DNA of 40,687 nucleotides from an uncultured Eubacteriales bacterium (lineage in GTDB: Bacteria; Bacillota; Clostridia; Oscillospirales; Acutalibacteraceae): positions 1-40,687 of the forward strand of contig CAKUBN010000017.1 of NCBI GenBank assembly GCA_934643185.1, written 5' to 3'. The position numbers were made by a program, and so were the translations under genes. The notes under the pieces were generated by a model. The model saw only the letters and a list, made by a program, of their open reading frames with translations. It did no database searches and was not told the origin of the DNA. Shown here in pieces: positions 7,954 to 15,134 of the stretch; position 1 is the stretch's first letter, and the number at the start of each line of letters is the position of its first letter.

Positions 7954-8919
7954 TCAGAACGTTGCCTTTGCGCCGGTCTCAAATGCCTTGTAAGCACCGT
8001 TCATCAAACGGGTCAGCATCACAGCCTCGTCGATCGTGAACGGAGACGGCTTGCCGTTTACAACAGCATCGATCCACTGGTCGATCGGCAGCGGCTCCTT
8101 TTCCGGCAGCTCAAGGTCTACCCACTTGCCTTCGGTCGCCTTGCCGCCCCACTGTACACTGTCGCCGTGTACCATCACAGCGCCGTCCGTGCCGCTCACT
8201 TCCAGCGTGTACGGGTTACACTCGGAGACAAAGCCGGTCTCGGAAACGCCGATCTTGCCGTCTGCAAACTCAATAACGGAGACCGCATTGTCCTCAACGC
8301 CGCGGTTCGTCACCTGCGTGAACGTAGAGGTGATGGATTTCGGCTCGCCCAGCAGCCAGTACAGCGTGTACATCGGGTGTGCGCCAAGGTCCATCATCGC
8401 GCCGCCGCCGCACTGTGCCTTATCGTAGAAGTGCGGGGGAAGCCAGTTTGCGGAGCTGCCGTTGTGTACGTTGCGCACGCGTGCGTAGGTCACACGGCCC
8501 AGCTTGCCGCTGTCCATCAAAGCCTTTACCGCGCGCAGCGTCGGGAACGTGCGGTGCGGGTAAGAGATCGTAAATACCTTGCCGGAAGCCTTCACGGCCG
8601 CGGCGACCTTCTCTGCGTCCTTGGGGTCGATGGTGAGCACCTTCTCGGTGAAGATGTTCTTTTTCGCCGCCGTCACCTTCATCATGATCTCCGGGTGGTC
8701 GCAGGTTGCAGTGCAGATGACCACGCTGTCAATGCTCTCGTCGCCAAGTACAGCGTCGAGGTCTGCGTTGAACGGCAGGTTCATTTCATCGGCGAACTTC
8801 TTGCCGCGCTCTGCGTCGTTGTCCCAAACGACGGCGACTTCCGCATTCGGGTTGTTCAGTACACCCGTGGTGTACTCTTTGGTGTGGACGTGCCAGGTGC
8901 CTAAAATTGCAACTTTCAT
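7954..8919 (-). CDS. Gfo/Idh/MocA family NAD(P)-dependent oxidoreductase
   Basis: The 321-residue protein starts with a Rossmann strand (MKVAILGTWHVHTKEY) and carries VVICTATCDHPEIMMK and IFTEKVLTIDPKDAEKV, where the EK dipeptide is the family's catalytic and cofactor signature. The C-terminal alpha/beta domain includes GGGAMMDLGAHPMYTLYWLLG. Members oxidise or reduce sugars, inositols and related hydroxy compounds; the substrate cannot be assigned. ATG8919 is preferred to an upstream TTG because AAGGAG is ideally placed for it. It is 23 bases downstream of the zinc-ribbon gene and is probably cotranscribed. Confidence 0.9.
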   Translation of the reverse strand: MKVAILGTWHVHTKEYTTGVLNNPNAEVAVVWDNDAERGKKFADEMNLPFNADLDAVLGDESIDSVVICTATCDHPEIMMKVTAAKKNIFTEKVLTIDPKDAEKVAAAVKASGKVFTISYPHRTFPTLRAVKALMDSGKLGRVTYARVRNVHNGSSANWLPPHFYDKAQCGGGAMMDLGAHPMYTLYWLLGEPKSITSTFTQVTNRGVEDNAVSVIEFADGKIGVSETGFVSECNPYTLEVSGTDGAVMVHGDSVQWGGKATEGKWVDLELPEKEPLPIDQWIDAVVNGKPSPFTIDEAVMLTRLMNGAYKAFETGAKATF

Positions 8920-8942
8920 GGTTTTCAAACTCCTTGCCCTAA

Positions 8943-9341
8943 TCAGGTCTTTTGTTTAAACTGCTTGTGGCAGCGCTGGCAGGTGACAAGAATTTTACCG
9001 CGTCCGCGCGGTGCGCGCAGCTGCTGGCGACAGCCCGGACAGCGGAAGTATTTGTACTGCTTGCGCTCGCGAAAAGCCGTTTTCTTAATTCTAAACCATT
9101 TTTGCACCGGTGTCCATACCTTTAAGAAAGAATAGTATTCTTTTTGCCGCGCGGGGATGTTGCGCGAGAACATACGGAACAGCGCATAGATATAAAGCGC
9201 GTAAGAAATAATTGCGAGCGGCCAGAACCAGAAAATGCGCGAAAGGAACATCACGATGATACCGAGGATCATCAAAACAAGGTTCAGTTCGTCCGTGCCG
9301 TACCGGCCGTACATAAATCTTCTCAATTTTTCAAGAAACAA
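8943..9341 (-). CDS. Small membrane protein with C-terminal zinc ribbon
   Basis: The 132-residue protein has two hydrophobic helices (about 20-60), a basic juxtamembrane segment, and a C-terminal CPGC...CQRC four-cysteine zinc ribbon (about 98-126). The topology resembles the many small zinc-ribbon membrane proteins of Clostridia, which have no assigned function. The apparent start is TTG9341 with AAGGAAG upstream; ATG9314 is an alternative. It is the first gene of a two-gene unit with the oxidoreductase. Confidence 0.75.
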   Translation of the reverse strand: MFLEKLRRFMYGRYGTDELNLVLMILGIIVMFLSRIFWFWPLAIISYALYIYALFRMFSRNIPARQKEYYSFLKVWTPVQKWFRIKKTAFRERKQYKYFRCPGCRQQLRAPRGRGKILVTCQRCHKQFKQKT

Positions 9342-9406
9342 ATAAAAACACTTCCTTAGAAATGAGGGTATAGAGATAAGGTTAAAAATAAGATTTCACA
9401 GTTAAA

Positions 9407-9435
9407 AGTATAATGCGCGGAAAACTTTTTTTCAA
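9407..9435 (-). promoter_or_regulatory. SigA-type promoter for the zinc-ribbon/oxidoreductase genes
   Basis: On the minus strand, TTGAAA (9430-9435), a 17-base spacer and TATACT (9407-9412). It lies about 66 bases from the start codon. Confidence 0.7.
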
Positions 9436-9481
9436 GAAAACCGAGACTTCTTTCACACTAAGTTTACACTTTGTTCTTAGG

Positions 9482-9510
9482 GTAACACTAAGGTAACAAA
9501 TTGTGCATAA
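9482..9510. promoter_or_regulatory. Direct repeats GTAACA-N5-GTAACA and one DnaA-box-like 9-mer
   Basis: GTAACA occurs at 9482-9487 and 9493-9498 with an 11-base period, the helical spacing used by OmpR/PhoB-family response regulators. TGTGCATAA (9502-9510) is the complement of TTATGCACA, a match to the DnaA box. Both lie in the 330-base gene-free gap 9342-9671, about 50-75 bases upstream of the minus-strand promoter and 80-110 upstream of the dinB promoter. Either could be chance. Confidence 0.3.
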
Positions 9511-9592
9511 ATCTCTGCGGTTTCAGAAGCAGAACATCACAGGACACAAGCGGACATCTTTTTTAAAACGCTTTTTTTCCGGTATTTACCGC

Positions 9593-9621
9593 TTGACAAA
9601 TCAGAACGCATGTTCTATAAT
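9593..9621 (+). promoter_or_regulatory. SOS promoter of the dinB cassette
   Basis: TTGACA (9593-9598), an exact 17-base spacer and TATAAT (9616-9621): both hexamers match consensus perfectly. The spacer is filled by the first LexA box, so repressor and RNA polymerase binding are mutually exclusive. Confidence 0.92.
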
Positions 9622-9644
9622 AAGAGCATAGAGAACGCATGTTC
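9604..9644. promoter_or_regulatory. Two LexA (SOS) boxes
   Basis: GAACGCATGTTC occurs identically at 9604-9615 and 9633-9644. Both match the Gram-positive LexA/DinR operator CGAAC-N4-GTTCG core. Their centres are 29 bases apart. The first fills the promoter spacer and the second covers the region just after the expected transcription start. Confidence 0.93.
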
Positions 9645-9671
9645 GCAACGCGTCGAAAGGAGGCAAAAGCC

Positions 9672-10919
9672 GTGGATCGGGTCATTCTGCACATCGATAT
9701 GAATAACTTTTATGCCTCTGTGGAGACGCTTTATGACCCGTCGCTGAAAGATATTCCCATGGCGGTCGGCGGCGATAAAGAACGTCGCCACGGCATCGTC
9801 CTCGCGAAAAATATGCTCGCGAAGGCCAAAGGCGTCAAAACGGCGGAAGCCCTGTGGGAAGCGGAGCGCAAATGCCCCGGCATCAAGTTCGTCCCGCCGC
9901 ATTTTGAGCGCTACGCAAAGTATTCGCGCCTTGCAAAGGAGATCTACATGCAGTACACCGACATGGTGGAAAGCTTCGGCTTAGACGAGTGCTGGCTCGA
10001 CGTGACCGGCAGCCGCCGCTTGTTCGGCAGCGGCCGCGAGATCGCGGAGGAAATTCGCGCACGCGTCAAAGATGAGCTCGGGCTCACGGTGTCAATCGGC
10101 GTGTCGTTCAACAAAATTTTCGCAAAGCTCGGCAGCGACTATAAAAAGCCGGATGCCGTAACGGAGTTCACGCGTGAGAATTTTAAAGCGCTCGTGTGGC
10201 CGCTGCCGGCCGCAGACCTGCTGTTCGTCGGCAAATCGACGCAGGAGGCACTGCGCAAATACGGCATCTACACCATCGGCGACGCCGCAAATGCCGACCG
10301 CAAGCTTTTGAAAAGGCTGTTCGGCAAGGCGGGCGAGCAATTAAGTATGTATGCAAACGGCGAAGACAGGTCGCCCGTGCGCCGCGTGAACGAGCACGAG
10401 GAGGTCAAAAGCATCGGCAACAGCACCACCGCCGTGCACGATTTAAAGGACGACGGCGAAATTCGCGCGGAGCTCTACATGCTCTCCGAAAGCGTCGCAC
10501 AAAGATTGCGCGAAAAGGGCTTTTGCGGCTACAACGTACAGCTTTCCGTGCGCAAATATAACCTCGAGACCTACCAGCGCCAGAAGATGCTGGAGACCGC
10601 CGTGGCGGATTCCAAAAGCATTTTCGACGCCGCCTATGGCCTTTTCCGCGCCCACCACACGGGCGAATCCATCCGCAGCATCGGCGTGCGCGTGTCGTCG
10701 CTTGTGCCGCTCGGCATGTCGCAGTGCTCGCTGTTTGAAGATGATGCGCGCGGGCAGAAGGCCCAAAAGCTCGAAACGGCGGTCGATTTCCTGCGCTGCA
10801 AATACGGCGGCGACATCATCGACCGCGGCATTAAGGTGATGCACAAGGACCTCTTCCAGTCCGCCGCGGAAAACCGCCGCACACACGTTGAAAACCCGTT
10901 TAAGGGCGTTACGGTTTAA
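9672..10919 (+). CDS. dinB: DNA polymerase IV (Y-family translesion polymerase)
   Basis: The 415-residue protein carries the palm signature ILHIDMNNFYASVE and catalytic DECWLDVTGS, the fingers motif IVLAKN, the thumb helix-hairpin-helix, and a little-finger domain with a clamp-binding-like QCSLF at 351-355. It copies past damaged template bases. The GTG at 9672 is chosen because GAAAGGAGG sits 8 bases before it. An ATG at 9639 lies inside the second LexA box and has no ribosome site. It is the first gene of a three-gene SOS transcript; the next gene begins 16 bases after its stop. Confidence 0.95.
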   Translation: MDRVILHIDMNNFYASVETLYDPSLKDIPMAVGGDKERRHGIVLAKNMLAKAKGVKTAEALWEAERKCPGIKFVPPHFERYAKYSRLAKEIYMQYTDMVESFGLDECWLDVTGSRRLFGSGREIAEEIRARVKDELGLTVSIGVSFNKIFAKLGSDYKKPDAVTEFTRENFKALVWPLPAADLLFVGKSTQEALRKYGIYTIGDAANADRKLLKRLFGKAGEQLSMYANGEDRSPVRRVNEHEEVKSIGNSTTAVHDLKDDGEIRAELYMLSESVAQRLREKGFCGYNVQLSVRKYNLETYQRQKMLETAVADSKSIFDAAYGLFRAHHTGESIRSIGVRVSSLVPLGMSQCSLFEDDARGQKAQKLETAVDFLRCKYGGDIIDRGIKVMHKDLFQSAAENRRTHVENPFKGVTV

Positions 10920-10935
10920 GATATAGGAGTGAAGC

Positions 10936-12252
10936 ATGAACACGCAAATGGACACCATGGAAAAGCTGCGCATTTTAACGGACGCCGCAAAATACGACGC
11001 GGCGTGCACCTCAAGCGGCGTGGACCGCGCGGGCGTAAAGGGGCAGCTCGGCTCTGCCGCCGCGTGCGGCATCTGCCACAGCTTTGCAAGCGACGGCCGG
11101 TGTATCTCCCTTTTAAAGGTTTTAATGACGAACGTATGTGCCTACGACTGCACGTATTGCCTCAACCGACGCTCAAATGACACGCCGCGCGCGACGTTTC
11201 GCCCGCGGGAGCTGGCGGATTTAACGATCAGTTTTTACCGCCGCAATTACATTGAGGGGCTGTTTTTGAGCTCCGCCGTGTTCGGCTCGCCGGACATCAC
11301 GTGCGAAAGAATGTTAGAAACACTGCACATTCTGCGGAACGAGTACCACTTTAACGGCTACATCCACGTCAAGGCCATTCCCGGTGCGGATGAGACGCTT
11401 TTGCAGAAGCTCGGCCTGCTCGCCGACCGCATGAGCGTCAACATCGAGCTGCCGTCAAACGACAGCCTGAAGCGGTTGGCGCCGCAGAAATCGAAGGAAA
11501 ACATCCTGCTGCCCATGTCGCGCATCCGCGACGGCATCAAGGAAAACACGCACGATCTGGTACGGTACAAAAGCGCGCCGCGCTTTGTGCCGGGCGGGCA
11601 GTCGACCCAGATGATCATCGGCGCAACGCCGGAAAACGACCGGCGTATTTTACAGCTGAGCGAGGGACTTTACCACATGTATTCTTTAAAACGCGTGTTT
11701 TACTCTGCGTATATACCGGTCGTGCAGGACCGAAACCTGCCCGCGCTCGACACCGCGCCGCCGCTTCTGCGCGAGCACAGGCTCTACCAAGCGGACTGGC
11801 TTTTGCGCTTTTACGGCTTTACGGCGGACGAATTGTTGAGCGAAAAAACGCCCGACCTCGACCCTATGCTGGACCCAAAGTGCAGCTGGGCGGTGCGCCA
11901 CCCGGAGGAATTCCCCGTGGAAGTGAACCGCGCGCCGTATGAAAAATTATTGCGCGTGCCGGGCATCGGCGTGGTGAGCGCAAAGCGCATCATCCGCGCA
12001 AGGCGGCAGGCAAAGCTCGACCATGAGGGGCTGAAAAAGCTCGGCGTCGTCTTAAAGCGCGCTTCGTATTTTATCACATGTAACGGCAAAATGCAGTGCC
12101 GTCTGCGCACAGATGAACCTGCGGTTTTGGCGGGGATTCTGCGCGACCGCGGGCTGCCGCAGGGCGGCATACAGCCCGAAATACCGGAGCAGCTCTCGCT
12201 GTTCAAACCCACAAAGGAGGACGCGGTGAAATGTCTGACCGGACAACTGTAA
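10936..12252 (+). CDS. Putative DNA modification/repair radical SAM protein (rSAM linked to UDG, TIGR03916 type)
   Basis: The 438-residue protein has the radical SAM cluster motif C68-x3-C72-x2-C75 (VCAYDCTYCLNRR) and a barrel with ELPSNDSLKRLAPQK. A C-terminal helix-hairpin-helix (about 338-357, LLRVPGIGVVSAKRII) suggests DNA binding. Four additional cysteines (24, 44, 47, 56) precede the cluster motif. This matches the family annotated as a putative DNA repair radical SAM protein, distantly related to spore photoproduct lyase, whose gene is habitually next to a DUF4130 gene, as here. The reaction is unknown. AGGAG precedes ATG10936. Its end overlaps the next gene by 22 bases. Confidence 0.9.
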   Translation: MNTQMDTMEKLRILTDAAKYDAACTSSGVDRAGVKGQLGSAAACGICHSFASDGRCISLLKVLMTNVCAYDCTYCLNRRSNDTPRATFRPRELADLTISFYRRNYIEGLFLSSAVFGSPDITCERMLETLHILRNEYHFNGYIHVKAIPGADETLLQKLGLLADRMSVNIELPSNDSLKRLAPQKSKENILLPMSRIRDGIKENTHDLVRYKSAPRFVPGGQSTQMIIGATPENDRRILQLSEGLYHMYSLKRVFYSAYIPVVQDRNLPALDTAPPLLREHRLYQADWLLRFYGFTADELLSEKTPDLDPMLDPKCSWAVRHPEEFPVEVNRAPYEKLLRVPGIGVVSAKRIIRARRQAKLDHEGLKKLGVVLKRASYFITCNGKMQCRLRTDEPAVLAGILRDRGLPQGGIQPEIPEQLSLFKPTKEDAVKCLTGQL

Positions 12253-12989
12253 TGTATTACTACGACGGCACGTATAACGGCTTTCTCTCCTGCGTGTTCG
12301 AGAGCTTTGCGGAGAAAGAAACGCCCGCCGCGATCTTGCCCGTCGACGAAGCCGACCAGACGTGTTTGTTCGGCGCGAAGTATATTGAGACTGATCTCGC
12401 CCGCGCCGAGCGCGTGCGCGTGTCCGTCCCGAAGAAAATGGGCATGGAGGCGCAGGATTTACTGGAGCGTGCGTTTTTCACTTGCATGCCGGAAAAAGAG
12501 CTGCGCATGCTGGAATTTATGCGGCTTGGGTACAAAGTCGGGCGCGGTGTGTGCGGGCGGCTGACCGAACCCGCCGTCGATAAGATCACGAAAGCGGTGC
12601 AGTTTTTGGAGCGGGAGGCGCACTTGTACCTCGGTTTTCTGCGCTTTGCGGAGTACGGCGACGTTTTAATTGCGCAGATCGAGCCGAAAAACAGCGTTTT
12701 GCCCGTCATCGCGCCGCATTTTATCAATCGCTTTTCCGGCGAGGATTTTATGATCTTCGACCGCACGCACAAGCTTGCTTTGTTATATAAAGACGGCGCG
12801 CCGGAATTTTTGCAGGCGGAGCATATTGAGCTGCCGCCGGAATCGCCGGAGGAGGAGAAATTCCGCGCCATGTGGCGCACGTTTTACGACACCGTGGGCA
12901 TTGAGGGCCGGCGCAACGACCTGTGCCGCCGCACCCACATGCCAAAGCGCTATTGGAAGGACATGACGGAAATGCGCGATAAGGTTTGA
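12231..12989 (+). CDS. DUF4130 family putative DNA repair protein (TIGR03915 type)
   Basis: The 252-residue protein begins with MYYYDGTYNGFLSCVFESF and ends with RRNDLCRRTHMPKRYWKDM, both characteristic of the DUF4130/TIGR03915 family. In some bacteria the same domain is fused to a UdgX-type uracil-DNA glycosylase. That link, and the adjacent radical SAM gene, are the basis for a repair role; no biochemistry is known to me. AAAGGAGG lies inside the end of the radical SAM gene, giving a translationally coupled 22-base overlap. No glycosylase domain is present here. Confidence 0.88.
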   Translation: MSDRTTVMYYYDGTYNGFLSCVFESFAEKETPAAILPVDEADQTCLFGAKYIETDLARAERVRVSVPKKMGMEAQDLLERAFFTCMPEKELRMLEFMRLGYKVGRGVCGRLTEPAVDKITKAVQFLEREAHLYLGFLRFAEYGDVLIAQIEPKNSVLPVIAPHFINRFSGEDFMIFDRTHKLALLYKDGAPEFLQAEHIELPPESPEEEKFRAMWRTFYDTVGIEGRRNDLCRRTHMPKRYWKDMTEMRDKV

Positions 12990-13014
12990 CAGACCGAGAT
13001 CGATATTGTATGAT
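12986..13014 (+). promoter_or_regulatory. SigA-type promoter for the GNAT gene
   Basis: TTGACA (12986-12991) overlaps the stop codon of the DUF4130 gene. It is followed by a 17-base spacer and TATGAT (13009-13014). Just downstream is the palindrome GAACG-C-CGTTC (13026-13036), a possible operator; it is one base short of a LexA box. Confidence 0.75.
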
Positions 13015-13064
13015 TTAGGTACTTTGAACGCCGTTCGCGGGTTCGTTTTTAAGGGGGAATTGCG

Positions 13065-13190
13065 ATGAAAACTGTAATTTTTAGGCCGAATGAGAGAAGA
13101 CGAACACGAACGGAGGAACTTGATGAAAATTGTACCTTTTTTAAAGGAGCACGTAAACGCGGCGCAGGCGCTCGCGCTGCAAAACTATAA
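13065..13190 (+). CDS. Small upstream reading frame overlapping the GNAT gene
   Basis: A 41-codon frame (MKTVIFRPNERRRTRTEELD... ending AAKL) starts at ATG13065 behind a strong AAGGGGG ribosome site. It runs past the GNAT start in another frame, ending 68 bases inside that gene. It is very basic and has no recognised homology. It could be a regulatory leader frame that couples translation to the GNAT start, or a decayed gene start. Its reality rests only on its ribosome site and on being first behind the promoter. Confidence 0.35.
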   Translation: MKTVIFRPNERRRTRTEELDENCTFFKGARKRGAGARAAKL

Positions 13191-14058
13191 CGAAGAGCGC
13201 GAAAGCGTGCTGATTTTGCCCGCGTTTGAAGCGACACCGGCGCTCGATGAATTTGCCGGAAACGGCCTCGGTGCGGCAGCGGTGGAAGACGGGAAGCTCG
13301 TCGGTTTTCTGTGCGGCTGCGAACCGTGGAAAGGCGGCATGGGCGCGGGAAAAGACGTGCTGTGTACGTTTTCGCCCGTGCACGCGCACGGCGCGGTGAA
13401 AGAGAACCGCACAAGAATTTACCAGAATCTGTACGCCATGGCGGCGAAAACATGGGTGCAAAACGGCATTTTGATGCACGGCTTGGCGCTTTATGCGCAC
13501 GACGAAGACGCGGTGCGGGCGTTTTTCGAGTACGGCTTCGGCAAGCGGTGCATGGACTTGATCTGCACGACCGAGGGCGGAGAGAGGGTGCCCGAAACGG
13601 GGCTGCGTTTTGCCGAGCGGACGGGTGAGCAGCGCGCAGATGTGCGCGATTTGCGGCGCGCGCTGAAACGCCACATGGCGCAGAGCCCGTGCTTTATGGC
13701 GCTGCCCGCAGCAGATGTGGAAGCGTACCTGAACCGCGCGGAAACGGACGGCAGGCGGACGTTTACGGCGGAAAAAGACGGGAAGGTGATCGCGTTTTTG
13801 GACGTGGCGGCGGACGGCGAAAACTTTTCAACGGAATTTGAAAACATGTGGAATATCTGCGGCGCGTACTGCACGCCGGAGCACCGCGGAACGGGTGCGA
13901 TGCGCGGGCTTTTAGAGCATGTGAAAGCGACGTTAAAAGCGGAAAATATTTCGCTTTTGGGCGTGGACTGCGAGTCTTTGAACCCGGCGGCGAACCGCTT
14001 TTGGCAGAAGCTTTTCACACCGTACACGTGCAGCGTGACGCGGCGGATCGAAATTTAA
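13123..14058 (+). CDS. GNAT-like acetyltransferase, probably two tandem domains
   Basis: The 311-residue protein has an N-terminal half resembling a degenerate GNAT fold (MKIVPFLKEHVNAAQALAL..GKLVGFLCG). The C-terminal half carries a clear acetyl-CoA loop (CTPEHRGTGAMRGLLEHV, about 258-275) and the closing strand-helix NPAANRFWQKLF. Tandem GNAT proteins usually acetylate small molecules or peptides; the substrate is not evident. ATG13123 has GGAGG 6 bases upstream and is preferred to ATG13090. It has its own promoter, so it is likely not part of the SOS transcript except by read-through. Confidence 0.75.
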   Translation: MKIVPFLKEHVNAAQALALQNYNEERESVLILPAFEATPALDEFAGNGLGAAAVEDGKLVGFLCGCEPWKGGMGAGKDVLCTFSPVHAHGAVKENRTRIYQNLYAMAAKTWVQNGILMHGLALYAHDEDAVRAFFEYGFGKRCMDLICTTEGGERVPETGLRFAERTGEQRADVRDLRRALKRHMAQSPCFMALPAADVEAYLNRAETDGRRTFTAEKDGKVIAFLDVAADGENFSTEFENMWNICGAYCTPEHRGTGAMRGLLEHVKATLKAENISLLGVDCESLNPAANRFWQKLFTPYTCSVTRRIEI

Positions 14059-14072
14059 AATCAGAGCAAAAA

Positions 14073-14100
14073 TGGGACGGCTTCGGGGGAAGCCGTCCCA
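14073..14100. terminator. Bidirectional terminator between the GNAT and lipoprotein genes
   Basis: TGGGACGGCTTC and GAAGCCGTCCCA form a perfect 12-bp stem with a short G-loop. On the minus strand it is followed by TTTTTG. The two genes converge here. Confidence 0.85.
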
Positions 14101-14118
14101 TGCGTTTTCGATATGAAA

Positions 14119-14730
14119 TTATGTTTGCGGGGCCTGCCGCGGAACCTGCCAGACGACATCCACAAAAAGGCGGCCGTCCGGGAGGAAGCTGACGCCGACC
14201 GACGCGTCGTAGTTTTCGGAGATCGACCAGTATTCGTTGTAGACCTCGCCGGAGCCGATGGCGTCGGCGCTCAGACGGTCGAGGTGCGTGGAGAGGCGGT
14301 TTTCAAGGCCGGGATAGGTGGTCGGCTCGCCATACTGCGCGGTGAGGGTGTTGAGCAGCTTTTCGGGCAGCTTGCAGTCCTCATCGGTCGGGTTTTCGAC
14401 AAAAAGAAGCTTGCGGCAGCCGTAGAGCGTATCGGTGTCGAAATCGAAAAGCAGGTAGACCGAAAACTCGTGATTTTCGAGCGTTTCGGTCTGGTCTAAA
14501 ACGTAGGCGTTCGCGTAGAGGTCGTCTTCGGTGTAGGTGAGCTTTTCCTCATCAAGCGCCGCGAAAACCTTGTCTTTTGAGTCGCCGAACCACGAGGTGT
14601 AATCGTTGGAGGTGCGGCACACGGTGCTGGCGCAGGCCGAAAGCCCAAGCAAAAGCAGGAGCAGCAGAAAAACGGGGACTGCGCGGTTTGCGGCATAGTA
14701 CACAAAGTGCGAAAGCGAGCGTTTTTTCAT
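14119..14730 (-). CDS. Predicted lipoprotein of unknown function
   Basis: The 203-residue protein has a long Leu-rich signal (FLLLLLLLGLSAC), with lipobox LSAC placing Cys33 as the lipidated residue. The mature domain (about 35-203) is acidic, with a repeated alternation of helix and strand and a motif SVGVSFLPDGRLFVDVVWQ at the end. The family is not recognised. ATG14730 has AGGAGG upstream; an upstream ATG without a ribosome site was rejected. A promoter lies at 14770-14798. Confidence 0.75.
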   Translation of the reverse strand: MKKRSLSHFVYYAANRAVPVFLLLLLLLGLSACASTVCRTSNDYTSWFGDSKDKVFAALDEEKLTYTEDDLYANAYVLDQTETLENHEFSVYLLFDFDTDTLYGCRKLLFVENPTDEDCKLPEKLLNTLTAQYGEPTTYPGLENRLSTHLDRLSADAIGSGEVYNEYWSISENYDASVGVSFLPDGRLFVDVVWQVPRQAPQT

Positions 14731-14769
14731 GATATGACCTCCTGTTCGGGGCGATATTTTTTCACCTTG

Positions 14770-14798
14770 AGTATAGGGAAAACGGGGGAGAAAATCAA
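14770..14798 (-). promoter_or_regulatory. SigA-type promoter for the lipoprotein gene
   Basis: Minus-strand TTGATT (14793-14798), a 17-base spacer and TATACT (14770-14775). It is about 40 bases before the start codon. Confidence 0.7.
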
Positions 14799-14845
14799 TC
14801 GGCAAAGAGGATAAAAATAAGGGGCGTTTGTTGGGCGAAATGATG

Positions 14846-15094
14846 GGCTGCGGCGAGCGCGGTTAAAAGTTTCGCTCAAGCTTGCTGTAAGCGCGGCCAA
14901 AAGTTTTTGATCGACCTTTTTTCAAAAAGGTCGTGGATTCCAAAGGTGAAACCTTTGGTCGCCATTCGCAAATGGCGAAATCTTTTTGCCTAACTCAAAA
15001 CTAGGAAGGTAGTTTTGAATGTCCGGGGGACATTCAAAATGTAGGGAACCCAGTTGCATGGGTTCCCTGAAAGGGCGGCGGGGCCGCCCTTTTT
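14846..15094 (-). repeat. Six-hairpin modular repeat, copy A (minus orientation)
   Basis: Read on the minus strand the order is: P1, AAAGGGCGGC / GCCGCCCTTT (15070-15092); P2, AGGGAACCCA-TGCAAC-TGGGTTCCCT (15043-15068); P3, a 12-bp stem around GTCC/GGAC (15013-15039); a linker with CCTTCCTAGTTTTGAG (about 14989-15011); P4, CGCCATT-TGCG-AATGGCG (14960-14977); P5, CCAAAGGT / ACCTTTGG (14940-14958); P6, CGACCTTTTT / AAAAAGGTCG (14912-14933); then an AAACTTTT...GCCGC tail. The tail occurs twice, ending near 14846. It fills most of the 404-base gap between the lysR stop and the lipoprotein gene. P1 could also terminate the lysR-end transcript. Confidence 0.85.
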
Positions 15095-15134
15095 ATATAG
15101 CTACTTGTTTGCGTTGGCGCGGTGTATCTCTCCC

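Noticed and set aside
9502..9510. Replication origin at the DnaA-box match
   Set aside because: A single 9-mer is expected by chance in a window this size, and no dnaA, dnaN or other origin genes are present.
13026..13036. Third LexA box near the GNAT promoter
   Set aside because: GAACG-C-CGTTC has only three bases between GAAC and GTTC instead of four, so it does not fit the LexA consensus. It is kept only as a generic palindrome.
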